A stretch of DNA of 8,765 nucleotides. Origin: Bacteroidota bacterium. Its GTDB lineage: Bacteria > Bacteroidota > Bacteroidia > Chitinophagales > Chitinophagaceae. The DNA lies in assembly GCA_023426425.1 (NCBI GenBank), contig JAFAAT010000065.1, positions 1 to 8,765 on the forward strand, written 5' to 3'. The position numbers and the translations under genes are program-made. The notes beneath the pieces are model-generated. The model was not told the DNA's origin. It was given only the letters and a program-made list of their open reading frames with translations, and made no database searches. This document shows positions 5,766 through 8,765 of the stretch, piece by piece. Within the stretch, counting starts at the first letter, position 1, and the number at the start of each line of letters is the position of its first letter.

Positions 5766-7169
5766 TTACCCATCCATACGCACAATCCTGGGGTAGAAGA
5801 GGCCAATTGTATCTACCAGGTTTTTCTGTGCCTTCATTACCTGATTTATATCCTTGTAGGCCTGGGGTGCTTCGTCGAGGTCTCCTCCGAAGAGTGTGAC
5901 ATCGTATTTCTGTAACAAATCTCTCATACTGTTGTGGGTTATTGATTTCTTAGCCTGGCTTCGGGACATGGTTCTTCCGGCTCCATGGGAAGCCGAGGAG
6001 ATGGATGCCGGTTCACCTTTGCCCCTGACAATGAATCCGGGAAGTACCATTGAACCCGGAATGATGCCCAATACCCCTTTCCCTGCGGGTGTGGCGCCTT
6101 TTCTATGAACGATCAGTTCCTTTCCTTCATGTAACTCTTTCCAGGCAAAGTTGTGGTGGTTTTCTACCATTGCGGCAGGTTTTTCACCGAGGGCTCTGGC
6201 AATCTTTTCATGAATGGTATGGTGGCAGGCGGATGCATAGTCGCCGGCCAGATTCATTGCCATCCAATACTCCTGACCTTCTTCTTCGTCCAGGCGTAGC
6301 CAGGCCAGGTGGCTGGCTTCTTTTGGAAGGCGTCTTTTCTCCTTTGCAATCCTGGTGTATAGCTGGGCGATGGAGGCGCCAAGCCCACGTGAGCCGGAGT
6401 GGGAGAGGAGAGAGACATACCTGCCGGGCGTCAGACGGAGGTTCTCATCCCACTCGAGAACTTCTGTGATTCCGAACTCTACAAAGTGGTTGCCGGAGCC
6501 AGAAGTGCCCAATTGGCGGGCTGCTTTACCCTGAAGTTCGCGGAGAATGGGTAACAAACTAAACTCTTCACGGGAAAGCACCTGGTGTTCTCTGGGGTTG
6601 GAGATTTCTCCTCCTGCGCCGAAGCGAGTGTTTTCGTTGAGGATGTTCTCAAACATATTCTGACGGGACTTGAGGTCGGCTTCGGGGAGAGGAAATACTG
6701 AAAGGCACATCCGGCAGCCGATATCCACGCCTACTCCGTAGGGGATGACAGCATTTTCAGTCGCGAGTACGCCTCCGATAGGCAGACCATAGCCACTATG
6801 GGCGTCGGGCATGAGGGCACCCGCAACAGAAATTGGAAGTTTGGAAGCAGTGTACATTTGCTGCAGTGCGCCCTCCTCGATGTGTTCTCTGCCGAAGATA
6901 TTAAAGTGGGCACCTTCGTGGCGGAGGGGGATTTCCTGTTCGGACTCGGGTATTTGGGGAGGAATGAGTGCGAAGGCGATGGGCTTAAGAACTTCATCGT
7001 CGGTATAGCCCTCGGGTTGAGCGAGAATTTTCTTGAGTAAATCTGTGGCCTCGCCCATAGAATGGTGCTTGTAATGTTTATGGAAGATCTGGATGGCTAG
7101 TCCGATGACTGGTCCTTCGGGATATCCGATGCGGCGGAGGTCTTTACCCTGGAGTTTAAGTTTTGCCAT
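5766..7169 (-). CDS. rtcB: RNA-splicing ligase RtcB (3'-phosphate/5'-OH RNA ligase), 467 aa
   Basis: GTP- and Mn-dependent RNA ligase that joins 2',3'-cyclic- or 3'-phosphate ends to 5'-OH ends, used in bacteria for RNA repair. All expected metal and catalytic positions are visible: PDAHSGYGLPIGGV (121-134), Asp149 and Cys152 in GVDIGCRM, Asn227-His228 in GSGNHFVE, His257 in SHSGSRGLG, the NHHNFAW histidines (338-339) and HRKGATPA (355-362). His395 in SASHGAGRTMSR lies about 72 residues from the C-terminus, where the guanylylated His is found in characterised RtcB. Length is between the E. coli (408) and archaeal (about 480) forms. Start: ATG at 7169 begins MAKLKLQGKDL and lies just after a good promoter; an in-frame ATG at 7199 would be upstream of the -7 element and is rejected. 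No archease, rtcA or rtcR-type neighbour is in the window. Confidence 0.95.
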   Translation of the reverse strand: MAKLKLQGKDLRRIGYPEGPVIGLAIQIFHKHYKHHSMGEATDLLKKILAQPEGYTDDEVLKPIAFALIPPQIPESEQEIPLRHEGAHFNIFGREHIEEGALQQMYTASKLPISVAGALMPDAHSGYGLPIGGVLATENAVIPYGVGVDIGCRMCLSVFPLPEADLKSRQNMFENILNENTRFGAGGEISNPREHQVLSREEFSLLPILRELQGKAARQLGTSGSGNHFVEFGITEVLEWDENLRLTPGRYVSLLSHSGSRGLGASIAQLYTRIAKEKRRLPKEASHLAWLRLDEEEGQEYWMAMNLAGDYASACHHTIHEKIARALGEKPAAMVENHHNFAWKELHEGKELIVHRKGATPAGKGVLGIIPGSMVLPGFIVRGKGEPASISSASHGAGRTMSRSQAKKSITHNSMRDLLQKYDVTLFGGDLDEAPQAYKDINQVMKAQKNLVDTIGLFYPRIVRMDG

Positions 7170-7183
7170 GATTTTAGATGGTA

Positions 7184-7213
7184 TAAAACTATTCCGCAAT
7201 CTGGAAACATCAA
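7184..7213 (-). promoter_or_regulatory. Promoter of rtcB, Bacteroidota type
   Basis: On the minus strand TTG (7213-7211), 19 bases, then TAGTTTTA (7191-7184) match the Bacteroidota -33 TTG and -7 TAnnTTTG pattern at all but the last base. Transcription would start near 7177-7180, giving a leader of only about ten bases before the ATG at 7169. This excludes the ATG at 7199 as the start from this promoter. Confidence 0.5.
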
Positions 7214-7263
7214 GGAGAGGAAGGAGTTTTGCGTCGGAGATCTTTTAAGGAAGTTTAATAACT

Positions 7264-7284
7264 TTAGTACGGCTTTGGTACGAA
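7264..7284. repeat. Imperfect inverted repeat TTAGTAC-N7-GTACGAA
   Basis: TTAGTAC (7264-7270) and GTACGAA (7278-7284) are inverted arms with one mismatch around seven bases. It lies about 50 bases upstream of the rtcB -33 element and could be a regulator site. Nothing in the sequence names the regulator. Confidence 0.3.
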
Positions 7285-7298
7285 TTCATAATAAAATA

Positions 7299-7308
7299 AC
7301 TCCGGAGT
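7299..7308. repeat. Perfect 10-bp palindrome ACTCCGGAGT
   Basis: The sequence is exactly self-complementary. TCCGGA recurs at about 7330-7335 and TCCGG near 7375-7379 in the same spacer. It may be part of a regulator site or a chance palindrome. Confidence 0.2.
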
Positions 7309-7429
7309 AAGAATAGCTTCTGAACAGATTCCGGATAGTTTGGGCAGATTTCGAAAATTGGTTTCTTCTAAAGCTCCGGTTCTGTTGTCAAGATTTCGAT
7401 AGATGCTAAATCCATTCTCGGTATTTATA

Positions 7430-7484
7430 CGCCTTCATAGCGCCTTCATAACGCCTTCATAGCGCCTTAATGCCGCCTTTATCT
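7430..7484. repeat. Five tandem 11-bp repeats, unit CGCCTTCATAG
   Basis: Units start at 7430, 7441, 7452, 7463 and 7474. The first three differ only in the last base (G, A, G); the fourth (CGCCTTAATGC) and fifth (CGCCTTTATCT) have drifted, but the CGCCTT core is kept in all five with an exact 11-base period. That is about one DNA turn, so the copies would lie on one face of the helix. The last unit overlaps the TAnnTTTG element at 7480-7487. The arrangement suits stacked activator binding; replication slippage is the alternative origin. Confidence 0.8.
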
Positions 7485-7487
7485 TTG
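7480..7487 (+). promoter_or_regulatory. Perfect TAnnTTTG -7 element after the 11-bp repeats
   Basis: TATCTTTG matches the Bacteroidota -7 consensus exactly, but no TTG stands at the -33 distance; repeat units occupy that position. That is typical of a promoter that depends on an activator. Transcription would start near 7494 and run over the 7568-7600 hairpin towards the Crp-like gene. Confidence 0.35.
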
Positions 7488-7567
7488 ATTGATTTTTTTC
7501 TGATATGTGGGAGCGGCTGGATTGAAGGGAATGTTCTGCTGGAGATGGGATGGTGCCATAGCAAGGC

Positions 7568-7600
7568 AGAGGCAAAGGGTTGAAGTGATCCTTTGCCTTT
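7568..7600. repeat. Strong hairpin in the spacer
   Basis: AGAGGCAAAGG (7568-7578) and CCTTTGCCTTT (7590-7600) pair over 11 positions with one G-U pair, and the loop can close further inward. Only three T residues end the 3' arm and then A follows, so it is not a standard intrinsic terminator. It could be a terminator lacking a full U-tract, a processing stem, or the 3' end of a small RNA begun at about 7494. Confidence 0.5.
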
Positions 7601-7697
7601 AAAACCGGAGATCAACAAGTTAGAACAACTTGAACAACTGCTCGCGGCAGATGGTCAGGAAGTCGACACAGCCCTTATAAATAATAAAAAACGGTGA
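7584..7697 (+). pseudogene. Possible short peptide or gene remnant without standard start
   Basis: The frame opens after a TGA at 7581-7583 and ends with TGA at 7695-7697. The readable part, NKLEQLEQLLAADGQEVDTA followed by LINNKKR, looks like an amphipathic helix with heptad leucines and a basic end. The only start would be a TTG at 7593 inside the hairpin; no ATG or Shine-Dalgarno exists. It may be the tail of a decayed gene or chance. Confidence 0.2.
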
Positions 7698-7820
7698 CAG
7701 GTAGCGGGAAACTCTCATTCTCTTGATTGTGCAGGTCATGTAGCAAACTGTATACCAAATAAAGACGATTTTACAATCCCATCTGTTGGCTTAGAAAAGA
7801 AATATATTTTAGTGCCCTGT

Positions 7821-8402
7821 ATGAATGAATTGCAGCAGTTATTGAAAGCGCAGGTATTTGCAGTGGCTAAATTGGAGGATGCTGCCTGGGAAGCATTGTG
7901 TACCGGGTGGACGGAGGTGAATTACAGGAGGAAGCAGGTGATCACGCGGGCGGGGGACACTGAAAAATACCTGTATTTTGTGGTGGAAGGAGTGCAGCGG
8001 GCGTTTTATGCTGATGAGAAAAGGGAGGCTACGATGGTCTTTACCTATGCGCCATCGTTTTCGGGGGTGATTGACAGCTTTTTTCTGCAGAAGCCATCGA
8101 AGGTGACTCTGGAGACGCTTACTAGCTCGAAGTTGTGGCGCATCCATTATAATGATATCATGAGTCTAATGGAGACCTACCCATCGATTGAGCGGTGGGT
8201 GAGGCAGGCGATTGTACAGACGCTAGCCGGGACCTTTGACCGGCAGATAGAGCTGATGTCGTTTACGGCGGAGGAGAAATTCAAAACGCTGCTGCATAGG
8301 AGTCCACATGTGCTGAACCTGATTCCCCATAAATACCTGGCGTCGTATATTGGAGTTGATCCAACGACATTTAGCAAGCTGCTGAGCAGTGTGCGGCTTT
8401 GA
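7821..8402 (+). CDS. Crp/Fnr-family transcriptional regulator, 193 aa
   Basis: N-terminal cyclic-nucleotide-binding-type beta-roll (about 30-115; YLYFVVEGVQRAFY at 50-63 and FSGVIDSFFLQKPS at 80-93), a dimerisation helix (about 118-150) and a C-terminal helix-turn-helix (about 166-193: LIPHKYLASYIGVDPTTFSKLL). The classic cAMP-binding GELA-xxxxxx-RxAT cassette is not seen and there is no Fnr-type N-terminal cysteine cluster, as is common in the divergent Bacteroidota members, so the ligand is unknown. The protein ends soon after the recognition helix (SSVRL), slightly short. Start: ATG at 7821 is preferred; a GTG at 7812 would add three residues. The gene lies 68 bases before a DinB-like gene, and such pairing may be functional or incidental. 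Confidence 0.88.
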   Translation: MNELQQLLKAQVFAVAKLEDAAWEALCTGWTEVNYRRKQVITRAGDTEKYLYFVVEGVQRAFYADEKREATMVFTYAPSFSGVIDSFFLQKPSKVTLETLTSSKLWRIHYNDIMSLMETYPSIERWVRQAIVQTLAGTFDRQIELMSFTAEEKFKTLLHRSPHVLNLIPHKYLASYIGVDPTTFSKLLSSVRL

Positions 8403-8409
8403 GAAAAAG

Positions 8410-8425
8410 CTTGGCCTGGACCAAG
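8410..8425. repeat. Short hairpin after the Crp-like gene
   Basis: CTTGG (8410-8414) and CCAAG (8421-8425) form a 5-bp stem with a six-base loop right after the stop codon. No T-run follows, so it is a poor terminator. Confidence 0.25.
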
Positions 8426-8446
8426 ATTTAGGGTGGTCTGTACGTC

Positions 8447-8454
8447 TAGCTTTG
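8447..8454 (+). promoter_or_regulatory. TAnnTTTG -7 element before the DinB-like gene
   Basis: TAGCTTTG matches the Bacteroidota -7 consensus exactly and would start transcription near 8461, about ten bases before the ATG at 8471. The -33 region has only a partial match (TTTA at 8427-8430). It suggests that the DinB-like gene can be transcribed apart from the Crp-like gene. Confidence 0.35.
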
Positions 8455-8470
8455 CTGAAAATCAGAAAAC

Positions 8471-8765
8471 ATGGTAAGTTTTGACACTAAACAATTCAGT
8501 AAAGATCAGCAGGTGGTGGTGAATGGGTTCGTCCGGAAGACGGAGTATCTGCAAAGTTTGAAACCTTCGGACCTTCTGCGCATGCCGGCCAGTGGTGGCT
8601 GGAGTGTTGCTCAGGTGGTGGAGCATCTTAATAGTTATAACAGATATTATCTGCGGCAAATCGAGAAAGTATTGCAGCGAGCCAGGGCTGAGGGCATGAA
8701 GCCCGCCAGGGAGTTCAGGTCCGGCTGGCTGGGAAACTATTTTGCGAACTCAATGGCTCCCGGTG
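8471..8765 (+). CDS. DinB-superfamily protein, N-terminal part (3' end outside window)
   Basis: Open from ATG 8471 to the window edge, 98 codons. The segment GGWSVAQVVEHLNSYNRYYL (42-61) is the typical first helix pair of the DinB/YfiT-like four-helix-bundle superfamily, with His52 as the first of the usual three metal ligands; the other two would lie beyond the window. The family includes thiol-dependent metalloenzymes and many proteins of unknown function, so no reaction is assigned. Full length is usually about 150-180 residues. It has its own -7 element and follows a Crp/Fnr-family gene in the same direction. Confidence 0.8.
   Translation, partial: MVSFDTKQFSKDQQVVVNGFVRKTEYLQSLKPSDLLRMPASGGWSVAQVVEHLNSYNRYYLRQIEKVLQRARAEGMKPAREFRSGWLGNYFANSMAPG

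Larger units (their letters stand above)
7264..7434 (-). pseudogene. Possible gene remnant: start-less open frame of 56 codons
   Basis: On the minus strand a frame is open from just after a TGA in the 11-bp repeats (7437-7435) to a TAA (7266-7264). The peptide has a natural-looking, mixed composition, for example TGALEETNFRNLPKL and a FYYEFVPKPY end, but no ATG, GTG or TTG in frame. Fifty-six open codons can arise by chance, so this is at most a decayed 3' gene fragment. I recognise no family. Confidence 0.2.
7214..7820. other. Long spacer between rtcB and the Crp-like gene, no convincing complete gene
   Basis: About 600 bases without an acceptable start-to-stop gene. It holds an imperfect inverted repeat (7264-7284), a 10-bp palindrome (7299-7308), five tandem 11-bp units (7430-7484) running into a perfect TAnnTTTG element (7480-7487), a strong hairpin (7568-7600) and two start-less open frames (7264-7434 minus, 7584-7697 plus). 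From 7700 to 7820 I see only AT-rich sequence, presumably the regulator's promoter region, with no clear match to the promoter consensus. Confidence 0.6.

Noticed and set aside
7430..7484. CRISPR array
   Set aside because: The units are 11 bases, directly adjacent and without spacers; no cas genes are nearby.
7839..8377. Minus-strand open frames inside the Crp-like gene
   Set aside because: Shadows of the regulator's coding frame; basic, irregular peptides without recognisable motifs.

Overview
The window looks like chromosomal DNA of a Bacteroidota bacterium, most likely a Chitinophagaceae (Chitinophaga-like) genome. The reasons are several promoter candidates of the Bacteroidota TTG/TAnnTTTG type, few strong Shine-Dalgarno sequences, a compact NarL-type kinase/regulator pair, a divergent Crp/Fnr-type regulator and a DinB-like protein. 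The assignment comes from family resemblance read by eye, not from a search.

Layout. Positions 1-174 are the 3' end of purA (adenylosuccinate synthetase). Then come a small, extremely acidic and low-complexity protein (300-722) and pabB, aminodeoxychorismate synthase component I (798-2036), all on the + strand. PabB meets, tail to tail, a minus-strand group of four closely packed genes read from about 4991 down to 2033: a secreted protein of unknown function, a seven-segment membrane protein, a single-TM NarX/LytS-like histidine kinase and a NarL/LuxR response regulator. The last three overlap one another, so they probably work as one sensory unit. The regulator and pabB even share the same CTAG for their two stop codons.

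Divergent from this group is a 103-residue three-helix membrane protein resembling SemiSWEET/PQ-loop sugar transporters (5170-5481), followed by a probable terminator and a 67-codon orphan ORF. The 178-base divergent spacer carries several inverted repeats. Next is rtcB (minus, 5766-7169), the 3'-phosphate/5'-OH RNA ligase, with a clear promoter that fixes its start. The 7214-7820 stretch has no convincing gene but holds five tandem 11-bp repeats that run into a perfect TAnnTTTG element, a strong hairpin about 80 bases downstream and two start-less open frames. The window closes with a Crp/Fnr-family regulator (7821-8402) and the first 98 codons of a DinB-superfamily protein (8471 to the edge).

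Most of the window is ordinary metabolism and regulation. The parts worth a second look are the overlapping sensor operon with its secreted partner, the phased 11-bp repeats, the divergent SemiSWEET and the acidic protein with a terminal phenylalanine.
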